Assembly: GCA_002256245.1 (NCBI GenBank)
Contig: NKIU01000005.1
Span: 1 to 64,000 of the forward strand
Length of the DNA: 64,000 nt
Direction: 5' to 3'
Source: Pseudorhodobacter sp. PARRP1
Lineage (GTDB): Bacteria; Pseudomonadota; Alphaproteobacteria; Rhodobacterales; Rhodobacteraceae
A program made the translations under genes and the position numbers. The notes under the pieces are model-generated. The model was not told where the DNA came from. It saw only the letters and a program-made list of their open reading frames with translations, and searched no databases. Below are positions 8,995 through 17,370 of the stretch, piece after piece. Positions within the stretch are counted from its first letter, which is position 1; every line of letters starts with the position of its first letter.

Positions 8995-10431
8995 ATGTAT
9001 ATCGGGCTTGATCTTGGCACCTCGGGGCTGAAGGGCATCTTGATGGACGAGCGCCAGCAGGTGCTGGCCGAAGCCACCGCACCCCTGACGGTCGAGCGTC
9101 CGGCCGAGGGTTGGTCAGAGCAAGCACCCGCCAGTTGGATTGCGGCGGCCGAGGCGGTTTTGGGCACACTGGCAGCGCATGGGCTGGGGGCGGTCAAGGG
9201 GATCGGCCTTTCCGGCCACATGCACGGGGCGACCCTACTGGACAGCGCCGATCAGGTTTTGCGCCCGTGCATCTTGTGGAATGACACCCGCAGTTTTGCC
9301 GAAGCCGCAGCACTGGACGCGCAGCCCGCGTTTCGCGCGCTGTCGGGCAACATCGTGTTTCCGGGCTTCACCGCGCCAAAACTGGATTGGCTGCGCAAGC
9401 ATGAACCCGCGATCTGGGACAAGGTGGCGATGGTCTTGCTGCCCAAGGATTATCTGCGGCTGTGGCTGACCGGAGAGCATGTGTCCGAGATGTCTGACGC
9501 CGCTGGCACCGCTTGGCTGGATACCGGCAAACGCGCGTGGTCGGATACGCTGTTGTCGGCCTGCGGCTTGACCCGGGCGCAGATGCCGCGTCTGGTCGAA
9601 GGCTCGGAAGTGTCGGGCCATCTGCGCCCCGAACTCGCCAGCCGTTTTGGCATGGCTGCGGGCGTTGTGGTGGCGGGGGGCGGCGGCGACAACGCGGCGT
9701 CGGGCGTGGGCGTGGGCGTTGTGCGCGCGGGCGAGGCGTTTGTGTCGCTGGGCACCAGCGGCGTGCTGTTTGCGGCCAATGACGGCTATCAGCCTGATCC
9801 GGCCACGGCGGTGCACACGTTCTGCCACGCCTTGCCGAACACCTGGCATCAAATGGGCGTGATTTTGGCCGCGACCGATGCGCTGAACTGGTATTCCAAA
9901 CTGGTGGGGGCTGATGCTGCGACCTTGACGGGTGAAGTGGGGCCGCTGCAAGCGCCGGGGAAGACCGTCTTCCTGCCCTATCTGGGTGGCGAGCGGACGC
10001 CGCTGAACTCGGCCTCGATCCGTGGCGCGTTTACCGGGCTGGAACATGCCACCGACCGCACGGCAGGGACCAGGGCCGTGCTGGAGGGCGTGACATTTGC
10101 CTTCCGCGACAGCCGTGATGCGCTGGCTGCGACGGGAACCAAGTTGCAGCATTTGCTGGCTGTGGGCGGTGGTTCACGCTCGGATTACTGGTTGCGCGCG
10201 ATTGCCACCGCCTTGGATTGTCCGGTCAGCCTGCCGGTTGCCGGTGATTTCGGCGGCGCTTTCGGTGCCGCACGGCTGGGGCTTATGGCCGCCACGGGTG
10301 CAGGTGCTGAAATCGCCACTTTGCCGCAAATTGCGCGGGAAATTCTGCCCGACCCCGCCCTGAAAGACGCCTTTGATGCGGGTTACGCCCGTTATCGTGC
10401 TGCACAAACCGCTATAAGGAGCCTCGCATGA
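8995..10431 (+). CDS. xylB: Xylulokinase
   Basis: A 478-residue FGGY-family kinase that phosphorylates D-xylulose to xylulose 5-phosphate. The N-terminus [18 protein letters not shown] carries the first phosphate-binding loop. [33 protein letters not shown] and [18 protein letters not shown] are typical of XylB. ATG at 8995 has a clear GGGAGG upstream. It overlaps xylA by four bases (ATGA), so the order is kinase then isomerase. Two LacI-type palindromes lie in its promoter region. Confidence 0.95.
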   Translation: MYIGLDLGTSGLKGILMDERQQVLAEATAPLTVERPAEGWSEQAPASWIAAAEAVLGTLAAHGLGAVKGIGLSGHMHGATLLDSADQVLRPCILWNDTRSFAEAAALDAQPAFRALSGNIVFPGFTAPKLDWLRKHEPAIWDKVAMVLLPKDYLRLWLTGEHVSEMSDAAGTAWLDTGKRAWSDTLLSACGLTRAQMPRLVEGSEVSGHLRPELASRFGMAAGVVVAGGGGDNAASGVGVGVVRAGEAFVSLGTSGVLFAANDGYQPDPATAVHTFCHALPNTWHQMGVILAATDALNWYSKLVGADAATLTGEVGPLQAPGKTVFLPYLGGERTPLNSASIRGAFTGLEHATDRTAGTRAVLEGVTFAFRDSRDALAATGTKLQHLLAVGGGSRSDYWLRAIATALDCPVSLPVAGDFGGAFGAARLGLMAATGAGAEIATLPQIAREILPDPALKDAFDAGYARYRAAQTAIRSLA

Positions 10432-11729
10432 CCGATTTCTTCAAAAACATCCCCGCCATCAAATACGAGGGCGAGAACAGCACCAACGAATTCGCCTTCC
10501 GCCACTACGACCCCGATGAGGTGCTGCTGGGCAAGCGGATGGAGGATCACCTGCGTTTTGCCGTGGCCTACTGGCACAGCTTTGCATGGCCGGGGGGCGA
10601 TCCGTTCGGCGGGCAGACCTTTGATCGTCCGTGGTTCGGCGACACCATGGCGCTGGCCAAGCTGAAGGCCGATGTGGCGTTTGAGATGTTCGATATTCTG
10701 GGCGCGCCGTTCTATGCCTTCCACGATGCCGATGCGCGGCCTGAAGGGGCGACCTTTGCGGAATCTCTGCGCAATCTTGAGGAAATAGTTGATTACCTTG
10801 GCGAAAAGCAGGCCTCGCACAAGGCCAAGCTGCTGTGGGGCACGGCCAACATGTTCAGCCACAAGCGTTGGATGTCGGGTGCTGCCACCAACCCCGACCC
10901 GGAAGTCTATGCCTATGCTGCCGCCACGGTGAAATCCTGTCTGGATGCCACGCACAAGTTGGGCGGTGCCAACTATGTGCTGTGGGGCGGGCGTGAGGGG
11001 TATGAGACGCTGCTGAACACCGACCTGAAAGCCGAGCGCGCCCATGCTGGCCGCTTCCTGCAATCGGTCGTCGAATACAAGCACAAGATCGGCTACAAAG
11101 GTGCGATCCTGATCGAGCCCAAGCCGCAAGAGCCGTCGAAGCACCAGTATGATTACGACGTGGCAACGGTTTACGGCTTCCTGAAGGATTTCGGGCTGGA
11201 GAAAGAGGTTCAGGTCAATATCGAGCAAGGTCATGCGATTTTGGCTGGGCACTCGTTTGAACATGAGATCGCGCTGGCCTCGGCTTTGGGGATTTTCGGT
11301 TCGATCGACATGAACCGGAATGACTATCAATCCGGCTGGGATACCGACCAGTTCCCGAACAACCACGCCGAAAAGGCGCTGGCGTTCTATGAGATTTTGC
11401 GGGCGGGCGGTTATACCACCGGCGGCACCAACTTTGACGCCAAAGTGCGGCGGCAATCGCTGGACCCGGAAGATCTGATCCTGGCGCATGTCGGCGGGAT
11501 GGACACCTGCGCGCGGGCGCTGAAAGCGGCGGCCTATCTGCTGGAGGATGACACTTTGGAAGCAGCCCGCCGTGCGCGCTATGCCGGATGGGAGCGTGAG
11601 GGTGCGAAAGCCATGCTGACACAGCCGTTGGAGGTGATTGCGGAGGCCGTTGTGAAAAACAACATCAACCCGCAGCCGCGTTCTGGCCGTCAGGAGCGGT
11701 TGGAGAACCTGTGGAACCACTACATCTGA
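10428..11729 (+). CDS. xylA: Xylose isomerase
   Basis: A 433-residue metal-dependent isomerase converting D-xylose to D-xylulose. Signature segments are [10 protein letters not shown] (catalytic His and neighbours), [30 protein letters not shown] and [20 protein letters not shown]. The length matches the class II bacterial enzymes. It is translationally coupled to xylB and ends at a GC-rich hairpin shared with the convergent sugar kinase operon. Confidence 0.97.
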   Translation: MTDFFKNIPAIKYEGENSTNEFAFRHYDPDEVLLGKRMEDHLRFAVAYWHSFAWPGGDPFGGQTFDRPWFGDTMALAKLKADVAFEMFDILGAPFYAFHDADARPEGATFAESLRNLEEIVDYLGEKQASHKAKLLWGTANMFSHKRWMSGAATNPDPEVYAYAAATVKSCLDATHKLGGANYVLWGGREGYETLLNTDLKAERAHAGRFLQSVVEYKHKIGYKGAILIEPKPQEPSKHQYDYDVATVYGFLKDFGLEKEVQVNIEQGHAILAGHSFEHEIALASALGIFGSIDMNRNDYQSGWDTDQFPNNHAEKALAFYEILRAGGYTTGGTNFDAKVRRQSLDPEDLILAHVGGMDTCARALKAAAYLLEDDTLEAARRARYAGWEREGAKAMLTQPLEVIAEAVVKNNINPQPRSGRQERLENLWNHYI

Positions 11730-11747
11730 GGGATGCTTGACCAAGCG

Positions 11748-11765
11748 CCGGGGGCCAGCCCCCGG
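11748..11765. terminator. GC-rich hairpin between convergent xylA and pfkB-type genes
   Basis: CCGGGGGC and GCCCCCGG form an 8-bp stem around two bases, 18 bases after the xylA stop, followed by ACCCCCGGGATATTTAAG. No clean T-run follows, so efficiency as an intrinsic terminator is uncertain. A closely similar element sits after the type I secretion operon at 25997. Confidence 0.55.
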
Positions 11766-11818
11766 ACCCCCGGGATATTTAAGAACGGATGAAATAATTT
11801 GTCTTAAATTTTAGGGGT

Positions 11819-12787
11819 TCAGATCAACGCGGCCAGCGGAGGGATGCCTTCGCTGGCCGTGACGCTTTTCAGGGCAGCGGCGGCGGCGCGGTGGCCGAGG
11901 TGAAGGGCTGCTTCTGCGCTCCAGTTTTCGTGAATGCCGTAGATGATGCCGGCGCAGAAGGCGTCTCCGGCCCCGACCGGGCTGAGGATTTCGGCGGGAT
12001 CTATCGGGTCTGGGGTGGACCAAAGCGCGGTTTCCTCAAGCCAAAGCGCGAGGATGCCGGTGTGCAGGATCACGGTTTTCGCCCCTTGGGCTTGCAGGGC
12101 GGTGGCGGCTTCCAGCAGGCGGGCGCGGTCGTCTGGGGGGATTTCGGCGCGGTGGGTGGCGCGGGAGGCTTCGATTTCGTTCAGGAACAGGTAATCTGTG
12201 TGTGGCAGGATGGCTTTGACGGTTTCGGCAAAGTGAGGGGTGGCGGCAGAGACGAGATCGACACAAGTGATCATGCCTGCGGCGCGTGCGCGGGAAAGAA
12301 TGCGGGCGGCGGGGGTTTCGCCGTTGGAGTCTACCGCATCAAGGGTGGCGAGCAGGTTGGGATAGCCAAGGTAGAACACTTTGGTGTTTTGCGCGGCGAT
12401 GGCTTCAATCGGAATGTCGGCTTCGCCAAGCGCGTCATTCGCGCCGGGGTGGTAGAAGAAGGTGCGGCTGTCGCCGGGGACATTCATCACTTGGGTGTGG
12501 GCGGTCGGGTGGTGCGGGGTTTGTCTCAGCCATCGCATATCTACATTTGCAGCCGTGCAGGCGGTTTTGCAGATTTCGGCATGAGTGTCGGTGCCGATCA
12601 GACCCACCGCGTAAAGCGGCAGGCCCGTTTGAAAGGCGGCGAGGTCCAGGATGACGTTGGCGGCACCACCGCCGACTCCGGTGGCTTCGTGGTTGATGCG
12701 GACCAGATCGCTTTTCTGCGGCCAAGCGTCGATGCTGTGGACGATATCGACGATCCAGTTGCCCGCACAGGCGATGCCGTTTCTCAT
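11819..12787 (-). CDS. PfkB family sugar kinase
   Basis: A 322-residue ribokinase-like kinase. N-terminal GVGGGAANVILDLAAF binds the sugar and C-terminal SPVGAGDAFCAGI (GAGD at 272-275, D275 the likely catalytic base) marks the PfkB family. Its start overlaps the Gfo/Idh gene stop by four bases, making it the last gene of a three-gene operon with an aldolase and an oxidoreductase. A phosphorylation step on a ketose before aldol cleavage is the simplest inference. The substrate is unknown. Confidence 0.9.
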   Translation of the reverse strand: MRNGIACAGNWIVDIVHSIDAWPQKSDLVRINHEATGVGGGAANVILDLAAFQTGLPLYAVGLIGTDTHAEICKTACTAANVDMRWLRQTPHHPTAHTQVMNVPGDSRTFFYHPGANDALGEADIPIEAIAAQNTKVFYLGYPNLLATLDAVDSNGETPAARILSRARAAGMITCVDLVSAATPHFAETVKAILPHTDYLFLNEIEASRATHRAEIPPDDRARLLEAATALQAQGAKTVILHTGILALWLEETALWSTPDPIDPAEILSPVGAGDAFCAGIIYGIHENWSAEAALHLGHRAAAAALKSVTASEGIPPLAALI

Positions 12788-13926
12788 GGTGCGTAATCCA
12801 CCGCGACCGTGCGGTTTTCCTTTCCGGCCGTTAGCGCGGCGGTCAACACGGCATGGTGGGCGGCTGCCTCGGACGGGTGGGCGCAGGGGAAGCCTGCGGC
12901 GTCTCCGCCTGCCAACTCGTCAATATAGGCGGCCCACATCTGCTGGATCGCGTCGGTGAAGCCGAATTCAAAGATGCCGCCGGTGATGCCGGAGAACAGT
13001 GGCGTGTAGCCGAGGTCTTCGGTAGCCCAAGTTTGGCTGCCGCCGTTTTGGTAGTGCATGAACTGCCATTGGCGCGGCGATTTGGTGGTGAAAAAGGCGC
13101 TGCCCTTCATGCCCAACACCCGCAGCGACCACGTGTTCGCCTCGCCCGGTGCAATACGCCATGTTTTCAGCACCATAGGGAAATTGCCGTAAGCGGTGGG
13201 GACGCGGGCGGTGATGGTGGTATTGTCCCAAGTCTCACACGGCACAAGGCTACCTTTGCCGTCAGGGCGCTGGGTGACGCGTTTGACAAGGCTGGCTTGC
13301 ACCGTCTCGGGCCGCCAGCCAAGGCGCAAGGGGACGTGCAAAACGTGCATCCCCAGATCACCCATGCAGCCGTATTCGCCGTTCACGGCCTGCATCCGCT
13401 TCCAGTTGATCACCTTGTCGGGGTTGATATCGGAGGAATGCAGGAAGCTGGCCTCAACCTCAAGAATCTCGCCCACCGCACCCGATTTCACAAAGTCGAT
13501 CACCTTTTGTGCGCCGGGGTAGAACGGCATTTCAGACGAGCAGCGCACGGTCAGTTCGGGATGCGCGTTGACGGCGGCCATGATGGTGCGGTTTTGGGCG
13601 GCGTCCATCCCGAAGGGTTTCTCGCCGAACAGGTGTTTTCCGGCGGCGAGAATATCCGGATACATCTGCGCGTGCAGAACATGCGGGACGGCGCAATAGA
13701 CGGCGTCAACCTGCGGATTTGCCAGCAGGGCGTGATAGTCGGTGGTGGTTTGGATGTCGCCCAGATGGCCCGCAAACCAATCCATCAAGGCGGGGTTGGT
13801 ATCGCAGACCGCGACGATGCGCGGCTTGGCCTTGGGGTTGGACAGGTGCAGCCAACGCGCGGCGGCAGAGGCAAACTCGCGCCCCATCAGACCACAGCCA
13901 ATGATGCCGAAGCGGATTTCTTTCAT
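12784..13926 (-). CDS. Gfo/Idh/MocA family oxidoreductase
   Basis: A 380-residue NAD(P)-dependent sugar or polyol dehydrogenase. The Rossmann motif GIIGCGLMG is at residues 7-15, the EKP motif (EKPFG) at 102-106, and the C-terminal domain has GCMGDLGMHVLHVPLRLG. The central gene of the operon, it starts three bases after the aldolase stop and overlaps the kinase. Members of this family oxidise inositols, sugars or sugar acids; the exact substrate cannot be told from sequence. Confidence 0.92.
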   Translation of the reverse strand: MKEIRFGIIGCGLMGREFASAAARWLHLSNPKAKPRIVAVCDTNPALMDWFAGHLGDIQTTTDYHALLANPQVDAVYCAVPHVLHAQMYPDILAAGKHLFGEKPFGMDAAQNRTIMAAVNAHPELTVRCSSEMPFYPGAQKVIDFVKSGAVGEILEVEASFLHSSDINPDKVINWKRMQAVNGEYGCMGDLGMHVLHVPLRLGWRPETVQASLVKRVTQRPDGKGSLVPCETWDNTTITARVPTAYGNFPMVLKTWRIAPGEANTWSLRVLGMKGSAFFTTKSPRQWQFMHYQNGGSQTWATEDLGYTPLFSGITGGIFEFGFTDAIQQMWAAYIDELAGGDAAGFPCAHPSEAAAHHAVLTAALTAGKENRTVAVDYAP

Positions 13927-13929
13927 GGC

Positions 13930-14754
13930 TTAGGCCAGATGCTTGGCGGCGTCGGTGGCGGTGGCTTTGTCATGCACAATCGCCATCAGCGCGCGGGTCA
14001 TGCCGCCGGGGTTGGCGTGTTGCACCACGTTGCGGCCATAGACGATGCCGCGCGCGCCTTGTTGCATCAACTCGTGCGTGCGAGCGAGGATTTCGGCGTC
14101 GGACACGCGGCCACCGCCGCGCACCAGAACGGGGATGCCTTGGGCGATTTCAATGACGCGGTGGTATTCGGAGACATCGGTGCAGGGATCGGCCTTGATA
14201 ATGTCAGCGCCAAGTTCGGCGGCTTGGCGGACCAGCGGCAGGATTTTGGCGATGTCACCATCCACCATATAGCCGCCTTTGGCATTGTCTTGCATCACCA
14301 GCGGTTCGACCATCAGCGGCATGCCCATGATTTCACACTCGCGCTTCAAAGCGTTCACGTTGCGCACGCAGTCGCGGTAAAGTTCGGGCTGGTTGGGCAA
14401 CAGCAGCAGGTTGACGACCACACAGGCGGCGTCGAGGACGAGGCCTTGTTCAACCGGGCGGTCGATCACCTCGGAATACAGGCTGCGCGGCAGGGGCGTG
14501 CCGTAAACGTTGGCGATGTCGGTGCGCAGAACCAGCGCGGGGCGGTTTTTGCCGGGGATGGCTTGCAGGATTTTCGCGGTGCCGGGGGGCAGCTGGATCG
14601 CATCGGGCGCGGCGGCGGCGACGGTCTGGATGGATTTGGTCATGTTTTCGATGCCTCCCAAGAAAGACGCCTCGTTGAACATGCCGTGGTCGATGGCCAC
14701 GTCAAAGCAGTTGCCCGAAGGCGCGAACAGGCGATTGAGACGGGCGGTTTTCAT
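13930..14754 (-). CDS. Class I aldolase-like protein (DhnA/LsrF type)
   Basis: A 274-residue TIM-barrel protein of the DeoC/DhnA/LsrF group. VAIDHGMF (D22, H23) near the N-terminus and LGADIIKADP, with K187 as the likely Schiff-base lysine, are visible. VLVRGGGRVSDAEIL and GIVYGRNVVQHANP match the phosphate-binding end of the barrel. As the first gene after a perfect LacI-type palindrome, it probably performs the carbon-carbon cleavage step of the operon. Related proteins include fructose-bisphosphate aldolase class I and LsrF thiolase, so the reaction is open. Confidence 0.82.
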   Translation of the reverse strand: MKTARLNRLFAPSGNCFDVAIDHGMFNEASFLGGIENMTKSIQTVAAAAPDAIQLPPGTAKILQAIPGKNRPALVLRTDIANVYGTPLPRSLYSEVIDRPVEQGLVLDAACVVVNLLLLPNQPELYRDCVRNVNALKRECEIMGMPLMVEPLVMQDNAKGGYMVDGDIAKILPLVRQAAELGADIIKADPCTDVSEYHRVIEIAQGIPVLVRGGGRVSDAEILARTHELMQQGARGIVYGRNVVQHANPGGMTRALMAIVHDKATATDAAKHLA

Positions 14755-14770
14755 GGCGGTATCCTGTGTG

Positions 14771-14784
14771 TGGAAACGTTTCCA
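14771..14784. promoter_or_regulatory. LacI-type operator TGGAAACGTTTCCA
   Basis: A perfect 14-bp palindrome with central CG, 17 bases before the aldolase start and 115 bases before the divergent M20 peptidase start. It shares the AAACGTTT core with the upstream palindrome of the xyl promoter. A LacI/GalR-family repressor is the likely ligand, but none is encoded in the window. Confidence 0.75.
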
Positions 14785-14898
14785 TATGGGTATCGGCGGT
14801 GCAGGATTCTGTCAACGGGCAAGGAAATTCCTGACAGAAGTGGCGTTTGATCAGGCGAACTGGATCGGCTAGCCTTGGGAAAGCATAGGAGATTTCGA

Positions 14899-16266
14899 AT
14901 GGATTGGCAGAGCTATCTGGACGCAGAGCAGGCGCGGTTCGTGCAGGAATTGCTGGGCTTTGTGCGAATTCCCTCGGTTTCGGCCAAGCCCGAGAATATC
15001 CCGGATGTGGTACGCGCGGCGGAATGGGTGGCGGCGCGGTTGGCGGCGGCGGGGGTGGAGGGGGCTGAGGTGTTGCCGACAGCCGGGCATCCGGTGGTCT
15101 GCGGGCATTGGGTGCATGCTGGGGCGGATAAGCCGACGATCCTGATCTATGGGCATTTCGATGTGCAGCCTGCCGAGCCGTTTGATCTGTGGGACAGCCC
15201 GCCGTTTGATCCTGTTGTGCGGGATGGCAAGGTTTGGGGGCGCGGGGCTTCGGATGACAAGGGTGGCATGATGGTGCCCATTCTGGCTGTCGAGGCGCTG
15301 CTGAAGACCACGGGGCGGTTGCCGGTGAATGTGAAGTTTTTCTTTGAGGGGCAGGAAGAAATCGGCTCGCCCGACCTGCCGCCGTTTGTGGCGGCCAATG
15401 TGGCGCGGCTGAGTGCGGACATGATTTTCTCGGCCGATGGGCTGCAATATGCGCCGGAGCAGCCGCAGATTGTTGAGGCTTTGAAGGGGCTGGTGAAGGC
15501 CGAGATCGTGGTGCGGGGGCCGCGGTCGGATCAACACTCGGGCCTGCATGGCGGCGGGATTGCCAATCCGGCGATGGCTTTGGCGCATCTGTTGGCGTCG
15601 ATGAAGTCGGCGGATGGGTTGGTGACGGTGGCGGGGTTTTATGACGACGTGATTGATTTGACTGCAGACGATCGGGCGGCGATTGCGCGGATTCCGTATG
15701 ATGAGGCCCGCTATCTGGCCGAGACTGGGGCACCGGAGGTGTTCGGCGAGCCGGGGTATAGCACGCGGGAGCGGCTTTGGGCGCGGCCGACGCTGGATGT
15801 GAACGGGTTGACGAGTGGGTGGCAGGGCATCGGGTCGAAGACTGTGTTGCCAGCGGAGGCGCGGGCGAAGATCACTTGTCGGTTGGTGGCGGATCAAGAC
15901 CCGGCCTCAGTGCTGGCGGCCTTGGCGGCGCATGTGCAGGCCAATTGTCCGGCGGGGGTGACGGTTGAATTAGAGCCGGGGCAAGGCGGGGCGGGGCCGT
16001 TTCTGGTGCCGTCGGGGCACAATGCGACGGGGATTGCGGCGCAGGTGTTGGAGGAGGTTTACGGCAAGGCCCCCTACCGGACGCGGTTGGGTGGGTCGAT
16101 TCCGGTGATGACGACCCTGCTTGGGGAATTGGGGGTTCATGCGGTGATGTTTGGATTTTCGCATGATGATGAAAATCTGCACGCCCCGAACGAATTTTTC
16201 CGGCTGGATGTGTTTCGGAGGGGGCAAGAGGCTTATGTGCGGCTGTTGCAGCGGTTGGGGGCTTGA
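14899..16266 (+). CDS. M20 family metallopeptidase/dipeptidase
   Basis: A 455-residue di-zinc hydrolase. The metal-binding pattern of M20 is complete: H86-x-D88 in YGHFDVQP, bridging D119 in GRGASDDKGG, and EGQEEIGSPDL with the catalytic glutamate near 153. The dimerisation lid domain follows and the C-terminal H is in GFSHDDENLHAPNE. ATG at 14899 has AGGAGA upstream. It resembles broad dipeptidases of the M20A/CNDP group; the substrate is not determinable. It is divergent from the sugar operon. Confidence 0.92.
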   Translation: MDWQSYLDAEQARFVQELLGFVRIPSVSAKPENIPDVVRAAEWVAARLAAAGVEGAEVLPTAGHPVVCGHWVHAGADKPTILIYGHFDVQPAEPFDLWDSPPFDPVVRDGKVWGRGASDDKGGMMVPILAVEALLKTTGRLPVNVKFFFEGQEEIGSPDLPPFVAANVARLSADMIFSADGLQYAPEQPQIVEALKGLVKAEIVVRGPRSDQHSGLHGGGIANPAMALAHLLASMKSADGLVTVAGFYDDVIDLTADDRAAIARIPYDEARYLAETGAPEVFGEPGYSTRERLWARPTLDVNGLTSGWQGIGSKTVLPAEARAKITCRLVADQDPASVLAALAAHVQANCPAGVTVELEPGQGGAGPFLVPSGHNATGIAAQVLEEVYGKAPYRTRLGGSIPVMTTLLGELGVHAVMFGFSHDDENLHAPNEFFRLDVFRRGQEAYVRLLQRLGA

Positions 16267-16385
16267 GTGGTCCCAACTCGGGACCTAAAATTTTGCCATA
16301 TATATCAATGGCTTAATTTTTCGCATTAAGGATTTTTTAACCTGAACGGGGTGCTGCGGGATTTGCCGCAGCCGATCCGGGCCGG

Positions 16386-17036
16386 TCAGGACAATGCGGC
16401 AAGCAGATCCATCGCTGTGATCTGATCAAATTGCACGTGGCGGTGCATCAGCGCCTCGGCCCCGGCGGCGTCGCGGGCGAAGATCAGGCTGGCGATGGCG
16501 CGATGTTCGGCAGCGGAAATGGCGATGGCCCCGGCATAGCGATAGCGGGCGCGATAATAGGCCAGCAGCTTGCGGGCGTTGGTCTTGATCATCTCGGTCA
16601 GGAAGGGATTTCCAGCGGCAAGCGCCACGCATTCATGAAAGCGCAGGTTCAACTGATAATAGGCATCAGGGTTGGCATCGCCATGGTCGCGGGCAAAATC
16701 CTCGCAGGCGGTGACGGCGGCTTCGAGCGCCTTGGCCCATGTCACCGACAAACGTCGCGCGGCAAGGCCTGCGGCTTGGCCTTCGAGTTTGGCGTGAACT
16801 TCAAGAATTGCCAGAAATTCCTCAAGGCTGGGGCGAAACACCGTCGCCCCCTTGCGCGGCAAGCGGCGCACCAACCCCATCGCCTCTAATTGCAAGATCG
16901 CCTCGCGCACGGGCGTGCGGGAGACGGCAAATTCAGCGACAAGCTCTGCCTCGTCTATCACATCGCCGGGGTTGAGACGGCCTGTGTCGATCCACGACAG
17001 CAGTTTGTTGGTGAGGGTTTCGGTTTGGCCAGCCAT
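16386..17036 (-). CDS. GntR family transcriptional regulator (FadR/FCD type)
   Basis: A 216-residue regulator. The winged HTH covers about residues 5-72 (DEAELVAEFAVSRTPVREAI then LEAMGLVRRLPRKGATVFRP). The rest is an all-helical FCD ligand domain with histidines that usually bind a metal (LRFHECVALAAGNPF, AEHRAIASLI, MHRHVQF). It stands alone between a convergent peptidase and the divergent adhesin locus, so its target is unclear; organic acids or sugar acids are common ligands in the family. Confidence 0.9.
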   Translation of the reverse strand: MAGQTETLTNKLLSWIDTGRLNPGDVIDEAELVAEFAVSRTPVREAILQLEAMGLVRRLPRKGATVFRPSLEEFLAILEVHAKLEGQAAGLAARRLSVTWAKALEAAVTACEDFARDHGDANPDAYYQLNLRFHECVALAAGNPFLTEMIKTNARKLLAYYRARYRYAGAIAISAAEHRAIASLIFARDAAGAEALMHRHVQFDQITAMDLLAALS

Positions 17037-17370
17037 ATCGGATCAAAAGACGGAAAAGGTCGTCGGGTAAAGGGGGATAGCGGGAAAACTTCATGTGAAT
17101 GGGTGCTGATTGTTTCCAAATTACAACCATAGCGCGAACCACGCACGAAACCTACGACGCATTGGCTGCAAGAAAGACGCAGACCTGTAGCGGGAAAGCC
17201 TCAAATGTGGCCGAATTGAGGGGGAAATCTGGCAAAAGCAGATCACGCTTCGCCTAAGCACTAGAAATCGTATCGAAACCTCGGTATCTGTTTTCGTAAT
17301 CAGCCCCCGAAAGTGGGGCGAATAACACGCTGGGCACTAAAGCCCGGGTTTTTTGAGGCGGAGTAGTAAG
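17037..17370. other. Divergent control region between gntR and the adhesin gene
   Basis: No gene seen. It holds two copies of TAGCGGGAAA (17078-17087 and 17188-17197), two consecutive hairpins (17303-17319 and 17330-17347), and a T6 run ending 16 bases before the adhesin ATG. The region is long enough for a regulated leader. Confidence 0.5.
17303..17354 (+). terminator. Terminator-like hairpin pair in the adhesin leader
   Basis: GCCCC/GGGGC (17303-17319) is followed by CTGGGC-ACTAAA-GCCCGG (17330-17347) and then TTTTTT at 17349-17354. The second hairpin with its T-run has the form of an intrinsic terminator placed just before the ribosome-binding site of the adhesin. The nearest plus-strand gene upstream ends about 1 kb earlier, so an attenuator role is more likely than termination of that gene. 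Confidence 0.5.

Noticed and set aside
16326-16340. Exact TTAA-N7-TTAA CtrA consensus
   Set aside because: It lies between two convergent gene ends in an AT-rich patch with no promoter role, so chance is likely.
17240-17355. Cyclic di-GMP riboswitch upstream of the adhesin
   Set aside because: I could not find the conserved GEMM core or receptor; only the terminator-like part is visible.
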